NCBI RefSeq assembly: GCF_004358185.1
Contig: NZ_SMUV01000054.1
Span: 17,558-81,557, forward strand
DNA length: 64,000 bases
From: Antarcticimicrobium luteum
Lineage (GTDB): Bacteria; Pseudomonadota; Alphaproteobacteria; Rhodobacterales; Rhodobacteraceae
Reading direction: 5' to 3'
Shown: in pieces, positions 16,652-25,940 of the stretch
Position numbering within the stretch: the first letter of the stretch is position 1
Layout of the letters: every line of letters starts with the position of its first letter
Notes under the pieces: model-generated
Databases searched by the model: none
Told to the model about the DNA's origin: nothing
Seen by the model: only the letters and a program-made list of their open reading frames with translations
Made by a program: the position numbers and the translations under genes

Positions 16652-17596
16652 ATGCTTTTCTACATCATCAAGCGTATTCTCATGACCATTCCCGTGATGG
16701 TCGTGGTGGCGCTCTTCGTCTTTCTGATGCTGCGACTGTCTCCGGGCGATCCGGCGGCGGTCATCGCGGGGGACTATGCCACCGCCGAGGATGTCGAACG
16801 GATCCGGGAACAGTTGGGGCTGTCCGAGCCGATCGTGGTCCAGTTCACGAAATGGCTGGGTCAACTCGTGCAGGGCGACCTGGGCACGTCGATCTTTTCG
16901 AACAAGCCGGTGGCCGAACTGATCGCCCAGCGGATCGAACCGACGATGCTGCTGGCGCTGACAACGATCCTGTTTTCGGTGTTTGTCGCGGTGCCGCTGG
17001 GCACGCTGGCGGCCTATCGCGCCGGGAGCTGGGTCGACCGGGTGGTCATGTTGTTCTCGGTCGGCGGCTTTTCGGTGCCGGTCTTCGTTCTGGGCTATGT
17101 GCTGATCTATGTCCTGTCGCTGAATCTCAAGCTCTTGCCGGTGCAGGGCTACCGCTCGCCCTTCACCGAGGGGATCGGCCCATTCCTGGCGCATATCACG
17201 CTGCCGACGCTGACGCTGAGCGTGATCTTCATCGCGCTGATCGCGCGGATGACCCGTGCTTCGGTGATCGAGGTGCTGGAAGAGGATTACGTCCGTACCG
17301 CGCGCTCCAAGGGGCAGAGCGAGTTCAAGGTGCTGCTGCGCCACGCGCTGCGCAACGCGGCCGTACCGATCATCACGGTCATCGGCATCGGCATCGCGCT
17401 GCTGATCGGCGGCGTGGTGGTGACCGAAAGCGTCTTCAACATCCCCGGCCTGGGGCGCCTTGTCCTCGACGCGGTGCTGGCGCGGGATTACCCGATCATC
17501 CAAGGGCTGATCCTGTTCTTCAGCTTCGTCTACATCCTGCTCAATCTGCTGATCGACCTCAGCTATTCTCTTCTTGACCCGAGGATCCGCTACTGA
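16652..17596 (+). CDS. Peptide ABC transporter permease (DppB-like)
   Basis: The 314-residue protein has an N-terminal membrane anchor and a six-segment BPD_transp_1 domain, with the EAA-like coupling loop EEDYVRTARSKGQSEFKVL near residue 211. The gene lies 68 bases after the binding-protein gene and its stop overlaps the next start (TGATG). It pairs with the DppC-like permease to form the membrane channel of the importer. Confidence 0.93.
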   Translation: MLFYIIKRILMTIPVMVVVALFVFLMLRLSPGDPAAVIAGDYATAEDVERIREQLGLSEPIVVQFTKWLGQLVQGDLGTSIFSNKPVAELIAQRIEPTMLLALTTILFSVFVAVPLGTLAAYRAGSWVDRVVMLFSVGGFSVPVFVLGYVLIYVLSLNLKLLPVQGYRSPFTEGIGPFLAHITLPTLTLSVIFIALIARMTRASVIEVLEEDYVRTARSKGQSEFKVLLRHALRNAAVPIITVIGIGIALLIGGVVVTESVFNIPGLGRLVLDAVLARDYPIIQGLILFFSFVYILLNLLIDLSYSLLDPRIRY

Positions 17597-18468
17597 TGGC
17601 CGAAATCGCAATACAGACCGAAGCCGACAAAAGCCAGGTCAGCATCTGGCGGATCGCGCTCAAGAACCGCTCGGTGTTCTGGGGCGGGCTGCTGCTTGTG
17701 ATCATCGTGGTGATCGCCGTGCTCGGCGGGTTCTTCACCATCGATCCGATGAAGATCAACCCGATCTCGCGGCTGAAGCCGCCGGGAGAATACGGATTCT
17801 TCGGCACCGACCAACTGGGCCGCGACGTGTTCAGCCGGGTGGTGAACGGCGCCCGTATCTCGCTTACCATCGGGATCGCCGTGGCGGTGGTCTCGATCGT
17901 GATCGGCCTCTTCACCGGGCTGGTGGCGGGGTATTTCCGCTACATGGACGCTGTCATCATGCGGGTGATGGACGGGCTGATGTCGATCCCGGCGATCCTT
18001 CTGGCGATCGCGCTGATCTCGCTTTCCGGCGCGACGCTGACCACCGTGGTCATCGCCATCGTCATCCCCGAGATCCCGAGGGTGGTGCGTCTGGTCCGCT
18101 CGGTGGTGCTGACCGTGCGCGAAGAGCCCTATGTCGAGGCGGCGATCTCGGTCGGAACCCGTACCTGGCCGATCATGGTGCGCCACGTGCTGCCCAATAC
18201 AATCGCGCCGCTGATCGTGCAGGCGACCTATGTCTGCGGCTCGGCGATGCTGACCGAGGCGATCCTGGGCTTTCTCGGCGCCGGTATCCCGCCGGAGATC
18301 CCGTCCTGGGGCAATATCATGTCCGAGGGCCGAACCTTCTTCCAACTGACACCGTGGATCATCTTCTTTCCCGGCGCCGCGCTGGCCGTGACCGTTCTGG
18401 CGGTCAATATCGTCGGTGACGGGCTGCGGGATTCGCTTGATCCGCGCATCGCGAGGAACATGCGATGA
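17596..18468 (+). CDS. Peptide ABC transporter permease (DppC-like)
   Basis: This 290-residue permease has the DppC-type N-terminal segment, GTDQLGRDVFSRVVNGAR near residue 74, and an EAA loop (EEPYVEAAISVGTRTW) near residue 178. Its start overlaps the previous stop and its end overlaps the ATPase start (ATGA), so the operon is tightly coupled. It forms a heterodimer with the DppB-like subunit. Confidence 0.93.
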   Translation: MAEIAIQTEADKSQVSIWRIALKNRSVFWGGLLLVIIVVIAVLGGFFTIDPMKINPISRLKPPGEYGFFGTDQLGRDVFSRVVNGARISLTIGIAVAVVSIVIGLFTGLVAGYFRYMDAVIMRVMDGLMSIPAILLAIALISLSGATLTTVVIAIVIPEIPRVVRLVRSVVLTVREEPYVEAAISVGTRTWPIMVRHVLPNTIAPLIVQATYVCGSAMLTEAILGFLGAGIPPEIPSWGNIMSEGRTFFQLTPWIIFFPGAALAVTVLAVNIVGDGLRDSLDPRIARNMR

Positions 18469-20078
18469 CAGCCATTCTCGAAATCAGGGACCTGTCGGTG
18501 AGCTTGCCGCCGCAGGCCGACCGCCCCTTTGCGATCAAGGACATCACCTTCGAGGTCAATGCCGGTGAAATCGTCTGCGTGGTTGGCGAGTCCGGCTCGG
18601 GCAAATCGGTGACCTCGTTCACGGTCATGGGTCTGCACGACAAAAGGGCGCTGACGCCGGTGGCGGGGGAAATCCTGTTGCAGGGACAGAACGTCCTGAC
18701 CGCCTCGGACGCCCAGATCCGGCGCCTGCGCGGCGAAAAGATGGCGATGATTTTTCAGGAGCCGATGACGGCGCTGAACCCGGTGGTCTCGGTCGGCGAT
18801 CAGATCGGCGAGATCCTGGAAATTCATACCAGCCTGTCGGCATCTGAGCGCAAGGCCAAGGTGATCCAGGCGATGACGGACGTGCATTTGCCGGACCCTG
18901 AAAAGATGTACCGGTCCTATCCGCACCAGCTTTCCGGCGGCCAGCGGCAGCGGATCGTCATCGCCCTGGCGCTGGTTCTGGAACCGGTGCTGCTGATCGC
19001 GGACGAACCGACAACCGCGCTCGATGTGACCACGCAGGCGCAGATCCTTTTGCTGATCAAGGAGCTGCAGGAGCGGCGCGGCATGGGCGTGTTGTTCATC
19101 ACCCACGATTTCGGCGTCGTCGCGGACATCGCCGATCGGGTGATCGTCATGCAGAACGGCGAGATCGTGGAACAGGGTCCGGTCGATCAGGTTCTCGGCG
19201 CGCCCCAGCACCCCTATACCAAAATGCTGATCGGCGCGGTGCCCTCGATGGACCCGCCCAGGCGCGAAGAGGCGACCGGGGTGCCGGCGCTCTCGGCCAA
19301 TCACCTCGACAAGCTCTATGGCAACAAGGGGATGTTCGGCAAGGGCCGTGTCGTCCATGCCGTCGACGACGTCAATTTCGTCGTCCGCCGGGGCGAGACG
19401 CTGGGTATCGTCGGCGAATCCGGCTCCGGCAAATCCACGGTCGCGCGCTGTGTCATGCGGCTGATCGATCCGACCTCGGGCGAGGTCCTGGTCGGCGATA
19501 CCGACATCGCAACGCTGAGAGAAGACCGGCTGCGTCCGCACCGGCGCGACATCCAGATCGTGTTCCAGGATCCGTACCGGTCGCTCAATCCGCGTCGCAC
19601 CGTCGGGCAGTCGATCGTCGAGGGCCCGGTCAATTTCGGCCTCGATCCGAAAGAGGCGATGGAGCGGGCCCAGCGGCTGATGTCGATTGTGGGCCTGGCG
19701 CCGGAGGCGCTGGAGCGGTTCCCGCACCAGTTCTCGGGCGGCCAGCGCCAGCGGATCTGCATCGCGCGCGCCCTGGCGATGGAGCCGACCGTGCTGATCG
19801 CAGACGAGGCGGTGTCGGCACTGGATGTGTCGGTGCAGGCGCAGGTGCTCGACCTGCTGGACGACGTCAAGGACAAGTTCGATCTGGCCATGCTCTTCAT
19901 CACCCATGACCTGCGGGTCGCGGCGCAGATCTGTGACCGGATCATGGTCATGCGCAAGGGCGTGGTGGTCGAAAGCGGCCCGACCGCCGAGGTGTTCGCC
20001 AATCCCCAGCACGAATACACGCGGGCGCTGCTCGCGGCGGCGCCGGGACACCGTTGGTTCGACAAGGCCCCGGCCTGA
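18465..20078 (+). CDS. Peptide ABC transporter ATP-binding protein, DppD-DppF fusion
   Basis: The 537-residue protein contains two complete ABC domains. Each has Walker A GESGSGKS (near residues 43 and 315), the signature (L/F)SGGQRQRI and a Walker B segment ([22 protein letters not shown]). Each ends with the oligopeptide-family extension ([26 protein letters not shown]). In many species the two halves are separate DppD and DppF proteins; the fusion is common in alphaproteobacteria. It ends the operon, followed by a good terminator at 20104-20129. Confidence 0.93.
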   Translation: MTAILEIRDLSVSLPPQADRPFAIKDITFEVNAGEIVCVVGESGSGKSVTSFTVMGLHDKRALTPVAGEILLQGQNVLTASDAQIRRLRGEKMAMIFQEPMTALNPVVSVGDQIGEILEIHTSLSASERKAKVIQAMTDVHLPDPEKMYRSYPHQLSGGQRQRIVIALALVLEPVLLIADEPTTALDVTTQAQILLLIKELQERRGMGVLFITHDFGVVADIADRVIVMQNGEIVEQGPVDQVLGAPQHPYTKMLIGAVPSMDPPRREEATGVPALSANHLDKLYGNKGMFGKGRVVHAVDDVNFVVRRGETLGIVGESGSGKSTVARCVMRLIDPTSGEVLVGDTDIATLREDRLRPHRRDIQIVFQDPYRSLNPRRTVGQSIVEGPVNFGLDPKEAMERAQRLMSIVGLAPEALERFPHQFSGGQRQRICIARALAMEPTVLIADEAVSALDVSVQAQVLDLLDDVKDKFDLAMLFITHDLRVAAQICDRIMVMRKGVVVESGPTAEVFANPQHEYTRALLAAAPGHRWFDKAPA

Positions 20079-20103
20079 ACCAACGACGGATCCGAGATCA
20101 GAC

Positions 20104-20129
20104 AACAGGCCCCGGAATCGGGGCCTGTT
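20104..20129 (+). terminator. Intrinsic terminator of the peptide importer operon
   Basis: A perfect 10-bp stem, AACAGGCCCC with GGGGCCTGTT, has a 6-base loop and is followed by TCTTTT. It lies 25 bases past the stop of the fused ATPase gene. Confidence 0.9.
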
Positions 20130-20507
20130 TCTTTTGCGCCCGCCGGGTCCGGGCGGGCCGCTTTTGGGCCGGGACGGGGGTTGCGATGGCGGCGTTCGTG
20201 ACCCTCTGACACGGGAAATCCGGATCAAAGGTGCCGGTTCCGCCTCCGGCCTGGATCGAAGCTGAGATCGCCCCATGCCGATAAGCCCCTGTTTCCATGT
20301 AATCTATCTGCTCTCGATGGCTCGCGGCGCCTATATTCGGTGTGGCCGCCTGCGGCCGGATGGCGCAAAACTATCGACAGGTGAATATTTTTAAAATAAC
20401 GTTTCAAAAGCGGCAAGTCGTTCCAGGCCGCTGGGATAGATCATGCCGGGCCGGGCGCTGCCAGTGACCGCTCGTCATGAGGAGGAAATGGGACAGGGAG
20501 GAAACAA
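20130..20507. other. Intergenic region upstream of the TRAP transporter
   Basis: This stretch of about 380 bases shows no convincing gene. The segment 20370-20415 is AT-rich (TTTTTAAAATAACGTTTC) in an otherwise GC-rich region and is where the TRAP operon promoter would be expected. AACGTTTCA resembles half of a LacI-type operator, but the other half is poor. A GGGAGGAAA ribosome-binding site for the binding-protein gene lies at its end. Confidence 0.5.
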
Positions 20508-21545
20508 ATGAACAAACTTGCAGCATTCGCGCTGGGGGCGTCGATGGCCTTGGGGTCCATGGTTGGGGCCGCGGTTGCGGAGCCGATCGTGATCAAGCTC
20601 GGGCACAGCTCCGAAGGCGACCTGCGCCTGCCCGGCTCGGGGCGGACCGCCTGTGTCGCGGCGATGAAGAATTACCTCGAGGTGGCCTCGGCGGGCGGGC
20701 TTCAGCTCGAGGTGCACCCGGACGGTGCGCTCGGCAACGCCCGCACGATGATCGAATCGGCGCAGACCGGCGTGATCCAGATGGTCGGCGCCTATACCTC
20801 GATCATGGTGCCCTTCGCGCCGGAGATCAGCGTCACCCAGATCCCTTATGTGTTCCGGGACAGCCTGACCGCGTGGAAGGTGATGGATGGTCCGCTTGGA
20901 GATGAACTGGCCGCCTCCTTTCTCAAGAAGACCGGGCTTCGCGTTCTGGCCTGGCCCGAAGGGGCGGGCTTCCGCAACATCTATTCGGAAAAGCCGGTCC
21001 ACAGCCCGGCGGATCTGCAAGGCATGAAGATGCGCGTGCCGGAAAATCCCGGTCTGCTGGCGATGTTCCGCGGCTGGGGCGCCAATACCGTGACCATCAC
21101 CTGGAGCGAGCTTTACACCTCGCTGCAATCGGGCATGGCCGAGGGGCACGATACCGAGCTCTATTCGATGTATTCGAAGAAACTGTATGAGGTGAACCCC
21201 TATGTCACCGTCACGCGGCACAGCTACAACCTGCATCCGATCCTGATCAACGAAGAGTTCTTTCAGTCGCTCACGCCGGAGAACCAGACGCTGATCCTGC
21301 AGGCCGGCGATCTCTGCGGCCGCGTCGGCAATGCCCAGTCGCTGCTCAGCTCGCTGGTGGTGAAGGCGGCGATGGAGGCCGAAGGGGCAACCTTCTACTA
21401 CCCCACGGATGCCGAGATCGAAGAGTTCCGCGCGCTGGGACAGCAGCCCTACGTCGACACCATCGTCCGCAAGATCGGCGATGAAGGTCAGCAGTGGGTG
21501 GACAAGATCCTCGCCGCGTCCAAGGCAGCCGAGGCAGAGCAGTAA
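20508..21545 (+). CDS. TRAP transporter substrate-binding protein (DctP family)
   Basis: The 345-residue protein has a signal peptide cleaved after about residue 24 (MVGAAVA-EP) and the DctP fold. The conserved arginine in LQGMKMRVPENP near residue 175 usually binds the carboxylate of the ligand. TRAP systems import organic acids against a sodium gradient. It is followed after a 197-base gap with a stable hairpin by the two membrane subunits. The downstream acyl-CoA ligase and dehydrogenases suggest a carboxylic acid that is activated to a CoA thioester. The ligand is not identifiable from sequence. Confidence 0.93.
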   Translation: MNKLAAFALGASMALGSMVGAAVAEPIVIKLGHSSEGDLRLPGSGRTACVAAMKNYLEVASAGGLQLEVHPDGALGNARTMIESAQTGVIQMVGAYTSIMVPFAPEISVTQIPYVFRDSLTAWKVMDGPLGDELAASFLKKTGLRVLAWPEGAGFRNIYSEKPVHSPADLQGMKMRVPENPGLLAMFRGWGANTVTITWSELYTSLQSGMAEGHDTELYSMYSKKLYEVNPYVTVTRHSYNLHPILINEEFFQSLTPENQTLILQAGDLCGRVGNAQSLLSSLVVKAAMEAEGATFYYPTDAEIEEFRALGQQPYVDTIVRKIGDEGQQWVDKILAASKAAEAEQ

Positions 21546-21678
21546 GGCCCCGGCAGTGCGGGTGCCGGCACCGCGAAGGGTGGGCTGACTGCGAGATTGC
21601 GCGTCACCCGCCCGCAGGTTCGGCCCCCGCCCGTATCGGAGCGTACAGAAGTCCCCCCGGATTGCCCGTTTTCACCGA

Positions 21679-21700
21679 GGTCCGCCAGTCTGGGCGGACC
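21679..21700 (+). other. Intercistronic hairpin between TRAP binding-protein and membrane genes
   Basis: The perfect 8-bp stem GGTCCGCC/GGCGGACC has a 6-base loop. It lies in the 197-base gap between the periplasmic and membrane subunit genes. No T-run follows. A stabilising or partial-terminator role, giving more binding protein than membrane subunits, is usual for such hairpins but is not shown here. Confidence 0.5.
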
Positions 21701-21742
21701 CCTCGTGGGCATCCGGCCCGCGGCGACAAGGAGAGCGTCGAA

Positions 21743-22276
21743 ATGAACAAGCTGCTGATCGCATATCAGGCCTTTCTCGATCTGCTGGAAAAGGCCAGCA
21801 TGGCAGTCGCCATGATCCTGACCGGTCTGCTGTTCGTGAATACGGCGACCGGGATCATTGTCGATCAGGTTGTCGGCAATTCCCTGATCTGGATCGAAGA
21901 GGTCAACAACCTGCTGTTCGCCTGGGCCATCTTCATCGGCGCCGGCATCATCGCGCGGCGCGGCGGGCACATCGGGGTCGAGATGATCTATGATCTTCTG
22001 GGACCGTATCTTCAGTGGGTGCTGCGGATCGTCTATGCCGCGCTGGCGCTGATCATCGTCTGGGTCATGGTCTATTACGGGGTCAAGATGGCGCTGTTCG
22101 TCGGCCGTTACCAGACCTCGCTCTATCTCGATATCAACCTGTTCTACTACTACCTCTCGGTTCCGGTCGGCGGCGCGCTGCTGGGGCTGTTCAGTATTGG
22201 CGCCGCGCTTCCCGATCCGAGGACGCCGGCGAACGTCATGCAAGAAGACATGCAAACCGTCGGAGTTGACCTGTGA
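21743..22276 (+). CDS. TRAP transporter small membrane subunit (DctQ family)
   Basis: This 177-residue protein has four predicted membrane segments, with the typical IWIEEVNNLLFAWAIFIGAGI segment near residues 50-70. The ATG at 21743 follows AAGGAGAG with 7 bases of spacing; the frame extends upstream to 21494 without a comparable start. Its stop overlaps the next gene (GTGA). It joins the large subunit to form the sodium-coupled transporter. Confidence 0.92.
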   Translation: MNKLLIAYQAFLDLLEKASMAVAMILTGLLFVNTATGIIVDQVVGNSLIWIEEVNNLLFAWAIFIGAGIIARRGGHIGVEMIYDLLGPYLQWVLRIVYAALALIIVWVMVYYGVKMALFVGRYQTSLYLDINLFYYYLSVPVGGALLGLFSIGAALPDPRTPANVMQEDMQTVGVDL

Positions 22277-23559
22277 TCGGAATTATTTTTGGCAGTTTCG
22301 TCCCGATGCTGCTGCTCGGGGTGCCCATCGCGTTCTGCCTCGTGCTGATGACCGTCTTTGTCTATGTCGACATCGGCGATCCGCGCCTGTTTCTGCAAAT
22401 TCCCCAGCGGATGTTCTCGAGCACCGAGAACCTGCTGCTGCTGGCGATCCCCTTCTTCATCATGGCCGGCGAGATCATGAACCGGGCCGGCATCACCGAC
22501 AAGCTGATGACGCTGGCCGGATCGCTGGTCGGCTGGATCCGGGGCGGGCTCGCCCATACCAATATCGTCGCCAGTATGTTTTTTGCCGGCATCACCGGCT
22601 CGGCGGTGTCCGACACCGTCGCGGTCGGCGGGATCATGATCCCCGCGATGAAGGAAAACGGCTACAGTGAGGAGTACAGCGCTGCCGTCACCGCCGCGAG
22701 TTCGGTGATCGGGCCGATCATCCCGCCCAGCATTCCGATGCTGGTCTATGCGTCGGTGATGAACGTGTCGATCGCCGGGCTGTTCCTGGCGGGCATGCTG
22801 CCGGGGATCCTGGTGGCGATCGCCCTGATGATGACCGCCTATATCATCGCGGTCCGCAAGGGCTATGGAGAGCGCGCGCCGTTCGTCGGCGTCCTGCGGC
22901 TGCTGCTGGCGGTGGTTCACGGCATTCCCGCGTTGCTGCTGCCGGCGCTGATCATGGGCGGCATCCTCGGCGGGTTCTTCAGCCCGACCCAGGCCTCGGC
23001 CGTGGCGGTGATGTACGGGCTCGCGGTCGGATTTCTGTTCTACCGCAGCCTCAAGCTGTCGGACATCGTGCCGATCCTGCGGCACACGGTGCGGGCGACG
23101 GCGATGATCATGTTCCTGATGGCCTGCGCCAAGACCTTCAGCTGGCTGGTGAGCTATTACAATCTGGTCGAGCATGTGACGCTGCTGTTCGTGACGCTGA
23201 CCGCGAACAAATATGTGTTCCTGCTGCTGGTGAACGTCCTGTTCCTGATCATCGGGATGTTCCTGGACATGGGGTTCGCCATCATCGTGCTGGGGCCGCT
23301 GCTGGCGCCGATCGCCTATCAGTACGGGGTGGACCCGATCCATTTCGGCCTGATCACCTGCACCAACCTGACCATCGGACTGGCCTCGCCACCCTTCGGG
23401 CTGGTGCTATTTGCCGCCTGCGGGATTTCAAACGTCAGTCTGGCGCGGCTCAGTTGGGCGATCCTGCCCTTTATCGCGGCCGAGATCGTGGTGCTGTTGC
23501 TGATCACCTATGTGCCGTTCTTCACGATGTTCTTCCCGCGGCTGTTCGGCTACGCCTAG
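22273..23559 (+). CDS. TRAP transporter large membrane subunit (DctM family)
   Basis: The 428-residue protein has about twelve hydrophobic segments. Family signatures include FFAGITGSAVSDTVAVGG near residue 100 and GPIIPPSIPMLVYA near residue 145. The start is GTG at 22273, overlapping the small-subunit stop. It provides the ion and substrate translocation path for the TRAP system. Confidence 0.94.
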   Translation: MIGIIFGSFVPMLLLGVPIAFCLVLMTVFVYVDIGDPRLFLQIPQRMFSSTENLLLLAIPFFIMAGEIMNRAGITDKLMTLAGSLVGWIRGGLAHTNIVASMFFAGITGSAVSDTVAVGGIMIPAMKENGYSEEYSAAVTAASSVIGPIIPPSIPMLVYASVMNVSIAGLFLAGMLPGILVAIALMMTAYIIAVRKGYGERAPFVGVLRLLLAVVHGIPALLLPALIMGGILGGFFSPTQASAVAVMYGLAVGFLFYRSLKLSDIVPILRHTVRATAMIMFLMACAKTFSWLVSYYNLVEHVTLLFVTLTANKYVFLLLVNVLFLIIGMFLDMGFAIIVLGPLLAPIAYQYGVDPIHFGLITCTNLTIGLASPPFGLVLFAACGISNVSLARLSWAILPFIAAEIVVLLLITYVPFFTMFFPRLFGYA

Positions 23560-23750
23560 GGCGGAACGCTCAGGCGCGGCCGCGGACCTGCGGCGCGCCC
23601 GGGCCTCACCGGCCATCCATGAATTGCAAGCCCGAACGTGGGCGTCACGAACGGGCCGCCGGCGCGTACGGACCCGGTCGGTCGGGGCGTGACAGGGGGT
23701 TAGACAGGGCGTTTCCCCGCGCCATTTCCAGACTCAAGGGAGGACGAGGA

Positions 23751-25940
23751 ATGTCATCGGATAGAGCGGCGGCGTCTGGCCGATCATCGGGCACCACCGA
23801 GGAGGCCGGGGTTCACAGGCAGCTCTCCGGCCTGATGAACCCGCAAAGCGTGGCGGTCATTGGCGCCAGCGCCAAGGCAGAGGGATGGAGCGGCGCTGCG
23901 GTGCCGGTGCTGCGGCGGCTGGGGTACACGGGCAAGATCTTTCCGGTGAACCCGAAATACGAGGAATTGAACGGGCTGCCCTGTTACCCCTCGGTCTCGG
24001 CCATTCCCGAGCCGGTCGACGCGGCGCTGATGTTCGTGCCGCAACGGGCGCTGCCGGACATTCTGGAGGATTGCGGCAGGAAGGGCGTGCGCGGCGCGGT
24101 GATCCTCGCCTCGGGCTTTTCCGAGACCGGCGAAGAGGGCAGGGCGCTAGAGGAGCGGCTGCGCGAGGTGGCGAACCGCAACCGGATCGCCATCTGCGGG
24201 CCGAATTGCCTTGGCCTCGCCAATCTCGACAGCGGCTTCATGGGGCTGACGGCGGCGACCTTTCCGGCGGATCTCTCGGCCGGGCGCACCGCGCTGATCT
24301 CGCAAAGCGGGCAGCTCCTGATGGTGCTGCTGGCGCGCGCCCACGATCAGGGTGTGCATATGCGCTATCTCGTCTCCACCGGCAACGAGCTGAACGTCGA
24401 GGCGGCGGATTACGCCAGCTGGGCCTTGCAGGACCCGCAGATCGCCTCGGTCTGCATGGCGCTGGAGGGGCTGCGCACGCCGTCCCGCTTCCTTGATCTG
24501 GCGGCGCGGGCCCGGGCGGCGGACAAGCCGCTGATCGTGCTGAAACTGGGCCGCAGCCAGCGCGCCGCGCGCACCGCGCTGGCCCATACCGGCAAGATGG
24601 CGGGCGCCTTCCGAACCTATGAAGCGGTGTTCCGGCAGGCCAATGTGGTCTCCGTCGACGACCCGCTGGAGCTGGCCGATGTGGCGGCCCTGTTCGAGAA
24701 ATGCCCGGCGCCGCGCGGCGAGCGAATTTCGGTGGTCACCTTTTCCGGCGGCTGGAGCGGCGTGATGGCCGATCAGGCCGAGGCGCTGGGCTTGCCGATG
24801 GCGGATTTCACCGAGGCGACGGTCGAGAAGCTGAAACCGCTTTTGGATTTCACTCCACCGGTGAACCCGCTGGACCTGTCGGGGAACGTCAACAACCACC
24901 CCGAACGCTGGGGCGCGAGCCTGGAGGCGGTGCTGGCGGACGAGAACACCGATATCATGGTGGTCTTCATCCATCAGGTGCGTGAGGCCTGGCGCGGCAA
25001 TCTGATCGGGCCGGTGCTGGAGCTGGCGAAGATCGCCGAAAAACCCATCGTCGTGGTCTATGACGGCGGCAAGGTGGTGGAGGCGGGGTACGAAAAACTG
25101 GCCGCCGACCGCAGCCTGCCGATCTATCGCGGCAGCCAGCAGATGCTGAAGGCGCTGAAGCGTTTCGTGGACTATCACCGGCGCAAGGCGGAAGGGCCGG
25201 GCGAGGCGGCGTCGCTGGAGATGCCTGCTGGGGCTGCGAAAATCGTTGATACCCTCCTGGCGCAGGGCGGGCGCAGCCTGTCGGAATATGCCGCCAAGGA
25301 GGCGTTACGGGCCTATGGCCTGCCGATGGTGGGCGAGAGGCTGGTTCTGACCGAAGACGAGGCGCTGGCGGCGGCCGAAGGGATCGGCTTTCCGGTGGTG
25401 ATGAAGGGGCTCGCCGACGGGATGGAGCACAAGTCCGACGCCGGGCTGGTGCACCTCGGTCTCTCCGATGCCGACGCGGTACGCGCGGCGTTTGCCGACC
25501 TGGAGGGCAAGCTTTCGGGGCACACCCTGAACGGAGAGGCCGCGCCCTGTATCGTACAGAAAATGGTCAAGGGCGGGGTCGAGGCGATTCTGGGGATGCA
25601 GAACGATCCCGACTTCGGCCCGATGATCCTGGTCGGCGTCGGCGGGGTAATGACGGAGCTTCTGAACGACGTCGCCCTGCGCCGGGCGCCGCTGACCGCC
25701 AAGGACGCGCGGGAGATGATCGACGAGACCCGGCTGGGCAAGCTGCTCGCCGGATTCCGGGGGGCGCCAAGGGCGGATCGCGCGGCGCTGGAGGAGGCGA
25801 TCCTGCGGCTCTCCGCCCTCTCGGTGGCCCATGCGGAGACCGTCGAGAGCATCGACATCAATCCGGTCTTGGTGCTGCCCGAGGGCGAGGGCTGCGTCGC
25901 CGTCGATGCGTTGATCATCAAGCCGGAGGATGCGGCATGA
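23751..25940 (+). CDS. ADP-forming acyl-CoA synthetase (acetate-CoA ligase family, fused alpha-beta)
   Basis: This 729-residue protein has a CoA-binding domain (from about residue 25, SVAVIGASAKAEGWSG), succinyl-CoA-ligase-like domains (with the ISQSG phospho-His region near residue 183) and a C-terminal ATP-grasp domain (VVMKGLADGMEHKSDAG near residue 545). Such enzymes make or use acyl-CoA with ATP/ADP and phosphate. The ATG at 23751 follows GGGAGGA; the long frame upstream overlaps the TRAP gene and lacks a start signal. Its stop overlaps the following acyl-CoA dehydrogenase start (ATGA). It probably activates the acid imported by the TRAP system. Confidence 0.9.
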   Translation: MSSDRAAASGRSSGTTEEAGVHRQLSGLMNPQSVAVIGASAKAEGWSGAAVPVLRRLGYTGKIFPVNPKYEELNGLPCYPSVSAIPEPVDAALMFVPQRALPDILEDCGRKGVRGAVILASGFSETGEEGRALEERLREVANRNRIAICGPNCLGLANLDSGFMGLTAATFPADLSAGRTALISQSGQLLMVLLARAHDQGVHMRYLVSTGNELNVEAADYASWALQDPQIASVCMALEGLRTPSRFLDLAARARAADKPLIVLKLGRSQRAARTALAHTGKMAGAFRTYEAVFRQANVVSVDDPLELADVAALFEKCPAPRGERISVVTFSGGWSGVMADQAEALGLPMADFTEATVEKLKPLLDFTPPVNPLDLSGNVNNHPERWGASLEAVLADENTDIMVVFIHQVREAWRGNLIGPVLELAKIAEKPIVVVYDGGKVVEAGYEKLAADRSLPIYRGSQQMLKALKRFVDYHRRKAEGPGEAASLEMPAGAAKIVDTLLAQGGRSLSEYAAKEALRAYGLPMVGERLVLTEDEALAAAEGIGFPVVMKGLADGMEHKSDAGLVHLGLSDADAVRAAFADLEGKLSGHTLNGEAAPCIVQKMVKGGVEAILGMQNDPDFGPMILVGVGGVMTELLNDVALRRAPLTAKDAREMIDETRLGKLLAGFRGAPRADRAALEEAILRLSALSVAHAETVESIDINPVLVLPEGEGCVAVDALIIKPEDAA

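Noticed and set aside
20385..20410. LacI operator upstream of the TRAP genes
   Set aside because: AACGTTTCA matches only one half of the palindrome; the left half does not pair.
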